Shown here one piece after another: positions 44,121 through 53,153 of a stretch of 64,000 nucleotides of DNA. Position numbers and translations under genes: made by a program. Below the pieces are notes generated by a model. It saw only the letters and a list, made by a program, of their open reading frames with translations, searched no databases and was not told the origin of the DNA. Positions within the stretch are counted from its first letter, which is position 1; each line of letters starts with the position of its first letter. Origin of the DNA: an uncultured Bacteroidales bacterium (GTDB lineage: Bacteria > Bacteroidota > Bacteroidia > Bacteroidales > FEN-979). Where the stretch lies: positions 1 through 64,000 of the forward strand of contig CAJBYO010000025.1 of NCBI GenBank assembly GCA_903959905.1. Reading direction: 5' to 3'.

Positions 44121-45392
44121 TTATGCAACTTTAGGCACCTTTTTTCCAAAACTAAGGTCAGCGATATCGCGCCGGCGGGGTGTGTAGGTGCCGTCGGCGA
44201 TTTCGCGGGAAACAACCTTGTTGATGAGGTTGAACATCTTCATGGTTTGCGGTTCATCTTTGTAGAAAGTGTCCCAGGCGTACTGGTAAAGTTCTCCCAG
44301 GCGCTCGGCCGACATATGTTTTGGGTGGTAAACCACTTTACCGGCATTGTAATGGTTCCAGTCAGTGTCAAAGATCCGTCCCTGCTTCAAAAGGTCGCTG
44401 TAAGCTTTGGTATGTGGGAATGGGGCGAGTACGGTAAACTCTGCCAGGTCCAGTTCAATTTCCAGCAGAAAGTCAACCAGGCGCTTGATATCATCTTCTG
44501 TCTGGTTGTCGAGCCCCAGTAAAATAGTCCCTTCAACAGCAATTCCGTATTCGTGATATTGCTTAATGCGATTCTTGATATAATCTGATGTATCAAACAC
44601 AGCCTGATATACATACCATGCTCCGGCCTGGGCTGCCAGATCCAACACTTCATCCTTATCTTCAATGGTATGGCTTACCCATTTTTTCTTCAGGGGGATC
44701 ATGGCCTTAAAGAGGTCTTTCTCCCACTGGGTATCAAGTGCAAGTGAGTTGTCAACAATGAAAAGGCGGTTGTTGTCCATCTGCGACAACTCTTCCACCA
44801 CCCGGTCGATGGGGCGGGGGCGGAATCCGCGGCCACCAAGGTAACGTACGGCGCAGGGGTAGCAATCATAAATACATCCGCGGGAGGCATGAAACAGGTC
44901 AACCATTCGGAATCCCTTGTGATAGTAAAGATCTTTTTTCAGGATATCACGTTTGGCGGGCCCGATCAGGCTCATTTCAGGTGGTGTGCTGATGAAGTTG
45001 TATATCTTCTTCAGATCGTTCTTATGAAAATCCAGGAAAACCTGACCAAGGCGCCCTTCCACCTCGCCGAGGAAAACAGAATCGGCATGGAGCATGGTCT
45101 CTTCGGCATGGAGCATCGTGGATATTCCTCCGAAAATTACCTTTTTCCCTAACCTGCGGTACTCGTCTGCAATTTCCCATCCACGTTTCACCTGGGTGGT
45201 AAGCATCATGGAAATGCCAACAAAATCAGGGCTTTCATCAATAATAAGATCTTCAACGTTTTCGTCGGTGAAGTCAATTTCAATATTGTCAGGGATTTCG
45301 GCGGCCATGACGACCGGACCGTGGGGTGGTAGGTTGAAGATCGTTTGTCCTTCAAGTTTTTGCCAGCGTGGATATATCAGTTTAAATTTCAT
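44121..45392 (-). CDS. B12-binding radical SAM enzyme A
   Basis: A 423-aa class B-type radical SAM enzyme with an N-terminal cobalamin-binding fold (about 1-150: PDFVGISMMLTTQVKRGWEI, GKKVIFGGISTMLHAEE). The radical SAM barrel carries the cluster motif SRGCIYDCYPCAVRYLGGRG (C-x3-C-x2-C, near 190). The core continues with IAVEGTILLGLDNQTEDDIK. Family members methylate unactivated carbons or do ring formation and rearrangements on lipids. It is one of four in the window. ATG 45392 is chosen because the upstream frame overlaps the C45 gene; with it the overlap is 4 nt (translational coupling). The long alternative N-terminus from 45503 has no B12-domain residues. Confidence 0.9.
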   Translation of the reverse strand: MKFKLIYPRWQKLEGQTIFNLPPHGPVVMAAEIPDNIEIDFTDENVEDLIIDESPDFVGISMMLTTQVKRGWEIADEYRRLGKKVIFGGISTMLHAEETMLHADSVFLGEVEGRLGQVFLDFHKNDLKKIYNFISTPPEMSLIGPAKRDILKKDLYYHKGFRMVDLFHASRGCIYDCYPCAVRYLGGRGFRPRPIDRVVEELSQMDNNRLFIVDNSLALDTQWEKDLFKAMIPLKKKWVSHTIEDKDEVLDLAAQAGAWYVYQAVFDTSDYIKNRIKQYHEYGIAVEGTILLGLDNQTEDDIKRLVDFLLEIELDLAEFTVLAPFPHTKAYSDLLKQGRIFDTDWNHYNAGKVVYHPKHMSAERLGELYQYAWDTFYKDEPQTMKMFNLINKVVSREIADGTYTPRRRDIADLSFGKKVPKVA

Positions 45393-47089
45393 TTTTGTTT
45401 TTTGTTTAACAACACAAGCTTTTTTATGATCCTTTCTTTCTCGTTCCACCGGGGAATCACCAATGACAAAGCGTGGCGGTAAGCTGCCTGTGCATGCAAC
45501 CACATCTCCTTTTTGGTATAATAATCGCCAATCAGGTCGTAAACCTCATAATAGCTGGGATTAGAAGCCCGGAATTCATCAAGGAAAGAACCTGGCAGCA
45601 TGTCGGGGTTGCTGTTACGGAGCACTATTTTCAGCTGTTTCCTCATCTCCCTGAAACGGATGAAGTGTTTGTAACCGTCCGATTGCAGAAAGGGATCAGG
45701 CTGTATCTGTTTGTCCTGCTCTGTTATTTCAACCTTTGGCTGAACAGCGGCAAAGTTATGAAAAATTTTAAACAGGTCGTAACATACATATGACCCGATT
45801 TGCCACGGGGTGGTGGAGACCCAGACGAGCAGTTTTTCCGGCATGAAAATGACTGAATGATGCGCAATCAGCTGGTTCATTGCCTTTTCATTGCCCATGC
45901 CGATATCAGCATCATTCAGTCCGCGCTGATCCCGGAGGATCCCGGCTACGTCGCAGTAATCCATGGCAGGGTGGTTGGTGATATCCTGGATGAGCCGTTT
46001 GTACCGGTATACCGAAGCATTCTCATTTTTATTCCTGATGTTCATCGGGTCGGAAGCAAACGCAGGAGATTGAAAGTGGTTTGCACAGGCAATATAGGTT
46101 CCTACAGGGGTGACAAGGGCAATTTTGCCGGGCGATTTTTCAATGATTGCCGCCTTACGGTCTTTTGCAGAGCCAACCAGGATGGACTCTGATACGAAAG
46201 TCTCGCGTTTGCCTGCAATGGCATATGCTTCGCTGATATTGGAGGCGTATTGAAGGATTTCCCTGGCCAGGATCGATATCGGTGTTCGGGCTGAAACGGG
46301 TATGTCTGATTTGGCTGCGTTGATGGTTACCGTCAGCCCTGCTTCATTCATGCCCGAAACGGTGCCGATCATTCCGCCCCAGGTGATCATCATGAAACCA
46401 TGCCCCTTTTCAGGTTTCTCGAAGCAAACAATTTTGTTTCGGGCAAATTCATCTCCGACATAGAAATCAAAGTTGCGCCCGATGATCATGGAACTGTCTT
46501 TTGACCTTTCGTCCCACACCCCAAAGCTGGTACATCCTACCAGGCTGTAATCCTGCAGTGCATGGCCGATATCGTGGGCCGAATGATAATTGAGGATGCG
46601 CTGGTAGCTTGATCCGATGGATGAAAATTCATCCGATGCGGCAATCGAAACCCCGTAAATCTCCTGCTTATATTCGTCGGCGATGTATTTGTCAATATCA
46701 CGGTTGAACCAATAAATGAAATATTTCAGGAAGTGAAGATAAATACCGGATGGAATCATTTCACGGATCTGGTCAATGAACGCTTTTTCCTGGCCCCTGA
46801 TAAGCTGTTTCGACAGTTTTCCGTTGATCACACCCCGTTCAAAAGGCTTTCCTTCCAGGTACATTTCCCACAGGCCGCTGGAGCTTTTCTTCAGCCAGTT
46901 GGGGCCGATCCTGTAAAAATCAGGTGACGGATTTGTAAGCACCAGCGCGGCAGTATCTGCACCTACCCTTTCAGGGGGGTGAATAAGCGTCCTGAAATGA
47001 AACCAGGTGCCTCCAATGATAACGATCGCCATCAATAGCATCATTGGCCTGGTGATCCGTCTCAGCCTGCTTTTTTTTATATCAGGCAT
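45389..47089 (-). CDS. C45-family autoproteolytic acyltransferase/hydrolase
   Basis: A 566-aa Ntn-hydrolase related to acyl-CoA:6-aminopenicillanic acid acyltransferase and choloylglycine hydrolase. One N-terminal TM segment (MMLLMAIVIIGGTWF) anchors it. The nucleophile is probably Cys in LVGCTSFGVWDERSK (near 185). Supporting segments are IIGRNFDFYVGDEFA, GFMMITWGGMIGTVSGMNEA and ILVGSAKDRKAAIIEKSPGK. Autocleavage before the Cys would create the active enzyme. C45-type genes occur in flexirubin-like clusters. A role in making or breaking an amide or ester of the product is likely. It overlaps the CrtI-like gene by 8 nt and the radical SAM gene by 4 nt, so the three are coupled. Confidence 0.87.
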   Translation of the reverse strand: MPDIKKSRLRRITRPMMLLMAIVIIGGTWFHFRTLIHPPERVGADTAALVLTNPSPDFYRIGPNWLKKSSSGLWEMYLEGKPFERGVINGKLSKQLIRGQEKAFIDQIREMIPSGIYLHFLKYFIYWFNRDIDKYIADEYKQEIYGVSIAASDEFSSIGSSYQRILNYHSAHDIGHALQDYSLVGCTSFGVWDERSKDSSMIIGRNFDFYVGDEFARNKIVCFEKPEKGHGFMMITWGGMIGTVSGMNEAGLTVTINAAKSDIPVSARTPISILAREILQYASNISEAYAIAGKRETFVSESILVGSAKDRKAAIIEKSPGKIALVTPVGTYIACANHFQSPAFASDPMNIRNKNENASVYRYKRLIQDITNHPAMDYCDVAGILRDQRGLNDADIGMGNEKAMNQLIAHHSVIFMPEKLLVWVSTTPWQIGSYVCYDLFKIFHNFAAVQPKVEITEQDKQIQPDPFLQSDGYKHFIRFREMRKQLKIVLRNSNPDMLPGSFLDEFRASNPSYYEVYDLIGDYYTKKEMWLHAQAAYRHALSLVIPRWNEKERIIKKLVLLNKKQK

Positions 47090-48581
47090 GGTTAATCTTT
47101 TTCATGAGATATTCGAGTCCCAGGATCTCGCCACAGGTTACAACGGAACCAATGGTGACGCCGAGAACGCCATGCAGGTTGGTATTTTGCCCTGTAAAAT
47201 AAAAATTGGGGATTTTGGTTTTTGGCATGACCGTTGTCAGCAGCGGTTCTTCAAAGTTTTTCTGGATCCCGTAGAGTGATCCCTCTTCGGTTCCCGTATA
47301 ATCCCTGTAGGTGAGGGGAGTAGATATTTCAATGTGTTCAATGGATGTCCGCAGTTGTGGAAATTTCGCGAAAACCAGGTCAAGCAGTTTATTTGCTTTC
47401 TCCTGCTTGAATTCCTCGTAATCCAAACCCCTTTTACCGACACGTGTGTTCTCCCATGATTTAAACTCATCGTAAGGCATATAGGACATGATTGTCAGGG
47501 TTTCTGCAAATTCCTGGCCCTTTTTATGACAGGCAGTTGAGAGAAGGAACATCCCGGGCCAGTGATCTGCTGTTGCAGAAGCTTCACTCCAAACATCCAT
47601 TCCGGCATGGAAATAATAATTATAATTGAGGTACGGAAATGACCCATGCTTTAAACCAATGTATAAAATGAATGACGGTGCCGTGTTTTGAAGTGAAGCA
47701 ATCCTTTTCTGGTAAGCAGGGCGAACCATTTCGGAAGGCATCATGGCAAGCGTTGCGGCAGGATGAATATCGGAGATGAGGATGTTTGACAGGTAAAGGT
47801 CACCCTGCTTGGTTTTCAGAAAAAAATGCTGATTCTGCTGCTCAATGGCAACAACTTCACGCCTTGTAATGACTGTTCCGCCGAAGGCAGTGACAGACTG
47901 AACCAGCGAACGCGAAACCTGGTCGCTTCCGCCGATGATACGGTATGACCCTGAAATGAAGGAATGGTTTATCAGTGAAGAAACATGCAATGGAGTCACA
48001 CTGCTTCCGCCATAGAGGTAATTATTGCCTGCAACAACATCACCGAGACTTATTCCTGAAGCGGATAAAATTCCGTTAAATTGCTGGTTGATCATCGTTA
48101 CAGCACTCTGGCTGGTATAATGGTATTCCCGGTGGTCTTTCGGCAGTTCAAGGTTGTAAAGGGGAAAAGCTGCTACAACATCCCTGATTTTGCACAGGTA
48201 CTGGTTAATTGCATCTTTCCCCCCTGGAAAATGGTACAGCAATTGTGTTGTAAAATTGTCAAAGCCCTGGGCAAGCGGGAACTCGTGGTCACCGAAAGCA
48301 ATCTTGTCAAAGCAATCCGGATCAAGTTGCTGAAGTTCAAGTTCATCCAGGAGATTAAAGTATTTCCAGTAGCGCGACAGGGTTTGACCGGCTCCAAGGG
48401 CCCCTACATAATGCACCCCGGTTTCAAATTTATACCCGTGCCGTTTGAATGTCTGCAGGTTTCCGCCCGGCTGACCCTGTTTCTCCAGGATACATACCCT
48501 GAAGCCTTCCTTACCCAGGATATACCCGCAAAGAAGGCCACCAAGGCCAGAACCGATAATGATTACGTCGTATTTTTCCAT
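47082..48581 (-). CDS. Phytoene desaturase-like FAD-dependent oxidoreductase
   Basis: A 499-aa flavoprotein of the CrtI/phytoene desaturase superfamily. The FAD-binding Rossmann motif YDVIIIGSGLGGLLCGYIL (near 4-22) is followed by LEKQGQPGGNLQTFKRHG, the second dinucleotide segment. The C-terminal motif NFYFTGQNTNLHGVLGVTIG (near 465) closes the FAD site. It would insert or isomerise double bonds of an acyl or polyene chain. Carotenoid partners (CrtB, CrtE) are absent, so the substrate is probably not phytoene. ATG 48581 directly precedes the FAD motif. A -7 box 38 nt upstream makes this the first gene of the 15.7-kb leftward operon. Confidence 0.88.
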   Translation of the reverse strand: MEKYDVIIIGSGLGGLLCGYILGKEGFRVCILEKQGQPGGNLQTFKRHGYKFETGVHYVGALGAGQTLSRYWKYFNLLDELELQQLDPDCFDKIAFGDHEFPLAQGFDNFTTQLLYHFPGGKDAINQYLCKIRDVVAAFPLYNLELPKDHREYHYTSQSAVTMINQQFNGILSASGISLGDVVAGNNYLYGGSSVTPLHVSSLINHSFISGSYRIIGGSDQVSRSLVQSVTAFGGTVITRREVVAIEQQNQHFFLKTKQGDLYLSNILISDIHPAATLAMMPSEMVRPAYQKRIASLQNTAPSFILYIGLKHGSFPYLNYNYYFHAGMDVWSEASATADHWPGMFLLSTACHKKGQEFAETLTIMSYMPYDEFKSWENTRVGKRGLDYEEFKQEKANKLLDLVFAKFPQLRTSIEHIEISTPLTYRDYTGTEEGSLYGIQKNFEEPLLTTVMPKTKIPNFYFTGQNTNLHGVLGVTIGSVVTCGEILGLEYLMKKINHA

Positions 48582-48619
48582 ACTTCGGGGAACACGAGAA
48601 AATACCCGGACCCCCACTG

Positions 48620-48627
48620 CAAAAGTA
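48620..48627 (-). promoter_or_regulatory. Probable promoter of the CrtI-to-PaaK operon
   Basis: The minus strand reads TACTTTTG followed by CA, 38 nt before the CrtI-like ATG. No other strong -7 box was seen within the tightly spaced downstream genes. Confidence 0.5.
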
Positions 48628-48730
48628 ACAAGAAAGGTTTGACAATTTTTTCCTTTCCACTCCGTTATAATGATAAAACCTACCTATGGCATGAGTTTAC
48701 TTTTTTGAACCGTCAAAAAAGCTGAAAATT

Positions 48731-49273
48731 ATGAAAACTCACGTATTGCCTGCGTTTTTGCCATTTATTATGTTGCTATGGGCAACAAACCCCTGTTCTT
48801 CACAACCTCCTTCCACGATTGACCGGCCTGCTGTTGCAGATACCGGGACATTTTTTCTGTATGTCAATTATTGCGGCCGACAATACAACAGGAGCATGCA
48901 GCAACACGAGTGGGTGATAACGGCCTTGAAACTTCCAGCACACATGTTGAAACAGTTACCCAGGCTAAAAAATGAAAGCCCATATTCTGCAAGGAACCGA
49001 AGGATTTACCTGAAGCAGCAGGAGATTATCAGTCAGTATGCAGACAGGAAACTTGTCGTGAAGGTCAACAGGAAAAAGTTCAACAATTTCTATCCCAATG
49101 GCTTGAAAAAAGGAGAGATCATTGATCAGCTGGAATTTGACCGCTGGAACTTCCGGGAGATTCCCGTCACCCCACCGCCACCAGGTCAGCAACATTGGGA
49201 TGAGTATGACTACAGGAAATGGAGGGTCACCGATCCTATGAATATAAAGTACAAGATGATTATGTCTACCTAG
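48731..49273 (+). CDS. Secreted protein of unknown function
   Basis: A 180-aa protein with a probable signal peptide (LPAFLPFIMLLWATNPCSS). The mature part is basic and begins with TFFLYVNYCGRQYNR. It ends in PPPPGQQHWDEYDYRKWRV and MNIKYKMIM. I recognise no family. It is the only rightward gene between the two leftward island operons, divergent from the CrtI-like gene and ending 7 nt from the convergent MMPL fusion gene. A 9-bp hairpin CTTTTTTGA/TCAAAAAAG (48700-48721) sits just upstream of the start. Its link to the island is unknown. Confidence 0.65.
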   Translation: MKTHVLPAFLPFIMLLWATNPCSSQPPSTIDRPAVADTGTFFLYVNYCGRQYNRSMQQHEWVITALKLPAHMLKQLPRLKNESPYSARNRRIYLKQQEIISQYADRKLVVKVNRKKFNNFYPNGLKKGEIIDQLEFDRWNFREIPVTPPPPGQQHWDEYDYRKWRVTDPMNIKYKMIMST

Positions 49274-49280
49274 GTTCCTT

Positions 49281-52200
49281 TTAAATTTTTGGAAGTTCCT
49301 GGCGGGCACGTATCACAAATAAGTTGTTTGACGTCACTTTCTTGTTGTCAATAACCTCCATGGAAAGGCCTGGTTCGTTCACAATGGCTTTAATCCTTCC
49401 TGCAGAGGTGAAATGCAATGTATTTCCTGCCGCGGAGGTTTTGTTGAAGCCGATTCGTGTTGAGAAAAATTCAGTTAAACGGGAACGCCGATGGCGGCTT
49501 TCCAGTTCCGAATTTGCTTCCCTGATCAGGATCACACCGCCCGGCAGCAGGTTTTGAATGCACTTCCGCAGGAGTTCATCCTGCTTTTCAGGTGCCAGGT
49601 AGTGTAAAACATCACCCAGCACAAATCCGTTTTTAGGGGTAATTTCAAATTCTGAAACATCGGCAGTCCGGAATGAAATCCTGTCATTCTTTGAAAAGCA
49701 GTTGCGGGCGATGGCAATTTTTCCCTCATCATAATCCACCCCGGTAACGATCCGTTCGTCACTGGTAAACATCAGCATGTAGGATATAAATCCATAGCCG
49801 CAGCCCAGGTCAAGAATCTCACCTCGTCGAGGAAGCAGTTTGTTAAAGATCTCATAGTTGTTTTCAAGTCTGAGTTTCACCCTCATGTACCATTCCAGAA
49901 CCGGTCCCTTCATGACATAATTGAGGGACAAAAGCCTGCGGTAATAATGTGCATCGCCTTCTTCTGCTTTGAATTGTGTGTAATTTTTAATGTACCACCG
50001 GCGAAACATTTTTGCACGGTCCTGGTAAGTAACTCCAAAAGAACCGTCATTGCAGGAAACCCGGTTGAAAATTTTCATCCTGAAACTGTTCGGCCTTCCC
50101 CAGATTGCGCCTTTAGGCAGGAAATCGCCGGTGCCGAATACCATCACCGGCAGAATGTCAATCTCCAGTTTTTCAGCCAGGTAGAACGCCCCCCGGTGAA
50201 AACGCTGAATTTTCTGATCATACGACCGGTGAGCCTCAGGGAAGATGACAATGGAAAACCCCTCCGTCACCTTTTCCCGCAACAGGTCCATAATGCTGTC
50301 GATCCCGTTGTCGACATTGTAAAAATTCGCGAGCCGCGCAATGGGACCGAAAATAGGGGAGCGGTATACCCAGGAGGTGGTGAGGATGATAATCTTCGGG
50401 TAAAGCCGTAAAAAAGCCGGCGTTTCGATCAGGCTCTGATGGTTGCTGATGATGATGGCCGGTTTGGTGAAATCCTCAGCCTGCTCATTGATGAGTTTCC
50501 TGTCAAAGGCAAAAGTAAAGGCAATGTATGCCCTGGTGAGACCGTGAAACAGGTGGTGAAACAACATCTCCTTTTTCTTTCTCTTCACCGGCAGAAGGAA
50601 GTTGATCAGCGTTCCAAGGATCATCAGAATCAATGCGATGGTGATGATGTTGCCCCAGGTTATTATGGTCTTAAGCACAATTCTGGCAGTTACCGGGAAC
50701 TTGTTTTGTTGCACCCTGTTCAGGATGGTCATATTAAAAATCAACGGTTGAAAAACAAATGAAACAATTACCACAATGATTATTCCCACAACAGAAACAA
50801 GGGCAATGGAATTAAGTGCCGGGTGGCGGGTGAAAAACAGCACACCTACTCCAATCAGCGTTGTCAGTGAGGAAAGCAGGATAGAGACCTTGTAGGTGGG
50901 CAGATCATCCTTTCCGAATGTAAGTTTATGCTGTAACCCGCGCATCATAAGGATGCTGTAATCTACACCAAGGCCAAAGATGAACGACGATATGATGATG
51001 TTGAAAATATTGAACCGGGTGCCTGTGATGCCCATGAACCCGAGGGTGATCAGCCAGCTGAAGAACATTGGCAAGGCCGTCATAAGGCCGAGGCCCAGCC
51101 TGCCAAACGAAATGATGAGCAGGAGCGTTACAAAAATCATGGAAAGCTTTACCAGCAGGTCAAAATCATGTTTGACATTTTCAATGAATTGCCTGGTGAG
51201 TTTTTGCCTGTCAAAGATGACATACTGTGATCCGGGAGGGAAGGCTTTGTATACCTGTTCCCTGTTGGCTTCACGCACTTTCAGGATGACAGGGGCAAGT
51301 GACAGGCCGGGTTTGATGGTCAGCCAGTCGGCAATCATGGGGTTTTTAATATCCAACTCCGTGATCGTAAGAGGATGGTATTGGTAATCCAGCCGGTTAA
51401 GGAAGGTATTAAATGCGTCAGCACGAAACCCCGATTTTTTGGCGCAGGCAGTAAGGGTTTCTTTTAACCGCTGTTTTTTCTCAACCGTCCAGTACCTGGC
51501 CCATCGGGCTGTTTTAACCCGTTGCGACGAGTCGGAGGTAAGCAATGCACCGGCACTGGCAACACCCTGGATGGTTCCGTTGCTCAGCAGCCGCTGAACT
51601 TTGCCGGCAAGACGATCGTGAATTCTCAGGGCTTCCTCGGTGGTGTTGCCGGTGGCAACGAGGTAGACATTTTTAAGCTTATAGTTGCTGATTTTATCGA
51701 GGTCGGATTCAGCCTGCGTAAGCTGAGGTGTAGTCATGCTGAGTGCCGACATATTTTTCTCAAATTCAACTTTCCCTGCAAACCAGGTGCTCGCAACCCC
51801 GGCAATCAGCAGTAAGATCGCAAGCCATTGCCTGCGCTCATAGCGGATTGCGGCCATTCGGTCAATAAAATTGAATTGTGCCGGCTGATTCACTGGTGCA
51901 ATCATCAGCTTGAGAAAGTGAGGGAGGATCAGTAGGGTGAAAAAGGCTGCGCCCAGCACACTGACAGCGGCAAACCACCCCAGGTCCTGCAGTACCGTGG
52001 AACCAAGGAATGTCAGGCAAAGGAAGGCCCCTGCCGATGTGAGGCAGCAGAGGACGATGGCCAGTGACATTTCCCGCAGGGTGAGTTCGATATCGCGATT
52101 CTTCCTGTAATGGTTGACCAGGTAAAGTGAATAATCCACGATCAGCCCGAGGATGACAGAGCCAATGCCAAGTGATATGGCTGAAATTTTGCCTTTAACC

Positions 52201-53153
52201 AGGAAAAGAACAGCAAGGGCCAGGGCTCCGCCGAAAAGGGCTGGCAACATCCCCATCAGCGGGATCTTTATGTTTTTGAAATACCACCCGAGCAATATGA
52301 TGATCAGCAGCACCGCAATGGAAAGGGTGAGTATGATGTCTTTCTTCAACTGCCTGGCATTGCAAACCGCCACCGCGGTGCCTCCGAAATATTGAATTTT
52401 AACCAGCGAATCCGGCCTTTTAACCTGGTTCGCAATCACCTGGTCAAGTTGCTTGATCAGCTTGTCATTTCGTGAGGTTTCACTTGCAGGATAGGCAGGA
52501 ACAATGAAAATGAGCAGATGGCGCAGGTCTTTGGTAAATACGCATCCATTGTATAATTCAAAGTTATCATCGGCCCTGAGTGATTTCAGTTTTGAAAAGG
52601 CGATGTTTGAAATTCCCAGGGGATCCTGCTGAATTCTTTTTTTGAGCACCATGCTGGCCGGGGAGGAGAGAATCCTGAAGTCTTTTTCCAGCGATTTTGA
52701 AATGATTTCCGGGGTGATAAGACTGTCAATTATTTTAAAATCAGATTTTTCAATGAAGACGGGCAGATGGTCCAGAACCAGATTCATCATATCAGTCATG
52801 GTTGTATCCGAGGCCATGAACGATATATTACGGATGCTGCCGGAATCAGCGCAGGCCCTGAGCGAATCAGTAAACCGCTGGCCGCAGGCCACCAGGTCGT
52901 CCGGGTTGATACTGGTGCCGGAATCTTTTGATGTTATGTCAACAATTAATTTATCACTCAGGTCAAGGTTTTTGATTACTTCGCCGGATCTGTCACTGTT
53001 TATTCTGTTTGCTGAAGATTGGGTAATGTTCTCTTCAAATCTGATCTGTAAAGCCAGGAAGCCTGTAACAATGCATAAAACAAGCACCAACAGAAAGAAT
53101 ACTGCTTTCCTCCTGTGGAAATAATGATAAATATGTATCAGCAGATCAGACAT
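49281..53153 (-). CDS. MMPL exporter fused to PlsC acyltransferase and methyltransferase
   Basis: A 1290-aa three-part protein. Residues 1-850 are an RND/MMPL-type lipid exporter with 12 predicted TM segments and two periplasmic domains; the TM4-like repeats are SLGIGSVILGLIVDYSLYLV and SSFIFGLGVDYSILMM. Residues 890-1060 are a PlsC-type acyltransferase with ISNHQSLIETPAFLRL (near 902, catalytic His and Glu) and VIFPEAHRSYDQ. Residues 1105-1290 are a class I methyltransferase with EILDLGCGYGFISYML and GDVLHYLAPEKQDELL. MMPL-acyltransferase proteins occur in flexirubin-type clusters; the extra methyltransferase domain is noteworthy. It likely transfers a completed acyl chain, methylates and exports the lipid. 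It overlaps the GT2 gene by 8 nt. Confidence 0.9.
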   Translation of the reverse strand: MSDLLIHIYHYFHRRKAVFFLLVLVLCIVTGFLALQIRFEENITQSSANRINSDRSGEVIKNLDLSDKLIVDITSKDSGTSINPDDLVACGQRFTDSLRACADSGSIRNISFMASDTTMTDMMNLVLDHLPVFIEKSDFKIIDSLITPEIISKSLEKDFRILSSPASMVLKKRIQQDPLGISNIAFSKLKSLRADDNFELYNGCVFTKDLRHLLIFIVPAYPASETSRNDKLIKQLDQVIANQVKRPDSLVKIQYFGGTAVAVCNARQLKKDIILTLSIAVLLIIILLGWYFKNIKIPLMGMLPALFGGALALAVLFLVKGKISAISLGIGSVILGLIVDYSLYLVNHYRKNRDIELTLREMSLAIVLCCLTSAGAFLCLTFLGSTVLQDLGWFAAVSVLGAAFFTLLILPHFLKLMIAPVNQPAQFNFIDRMAAIRYERRQWLAILLLIAGVASTWFAGKVEFEKNMSALSMTTPQLTQAESDLDKISNYKLKNVYLVATGNTTEEALRIHDRLAGKVQRLLSNGTIQGVASAGALLTSDSSQRVKTARWARYWTVEKKQRLKETLTACAKKSGFRADAFNTFLNRLDYQYHPLTITELDIKNPMIADWLTIKPGLSLAPVILKVREANREQVYKAFPPGSQYVIFDRQKLTRQFIENVKHDFDLLVKLSMIFVTLLLIISFGRLGLGLMTALPMFFSWLITLGFMGITGTRFNIFNIIISSFIFGLGVDYSILMMRGLQHKLTFGKDDLPTYKVSILLSSLTTLIGVGVLFFTRHPALNSIALVSVVGIIIVVIVSFVFQPLIFNMTILNRVQQNKFPVTARIVLKTIITWGNIITIALILMILGTLINFLLPVKRKKKEMLFHHLFHGLTRAYIAFTFAFDRKLINEQAEDFTKPAIIISNHQSLIETPAFLRLYPKIIILTTSWVYRSPIFGPIARLANFYNVDNGIDSIMDLLREKVTEGFSIVIFPEAHRSYDQKIQRFHRGAFYLAEKLEIDILPVMVFGTGDFLPKGAIWGRPNSFRMKIFNRVSCNDGSFGVTYQDRAKMFRRWYIKNYTQFKAEEGDAHYYRRLLSLNYVMKGPVLEWYMRVKLRLENNYEIFNKLLPRRGEILDLGCGYGFISYMLMFTSDERIVTGVDYDEGKIAIARNCFSKNDRISFRTADVSEFEITPKNGFVLGDVLHYLAPEKQDELLRKCIQNLLPGGVILIREANSELESRHRRSRLTEFFSTRIGFNKTSAAGNTLHFTSAGRIKAIVNEPGLSMEVIDNKKVTSNNLFVIRARQELPKI

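Noticed and set aside
47082..48581. Carotenoid biosynthesis, because of the CrtI-like protein
   Set aside because: No phytoene synthase, GGPP synthase or lycopene cyclase is near; the neighbours are fatty-acid/polyketide-type genes.
44063..48730. Cobalamin riboswitch upstream of the B12 radical SAM genes or the TonB receptor
   Set aside because: Spacers here are short (19-150 nt) and I saw no B12-box-like sequence.
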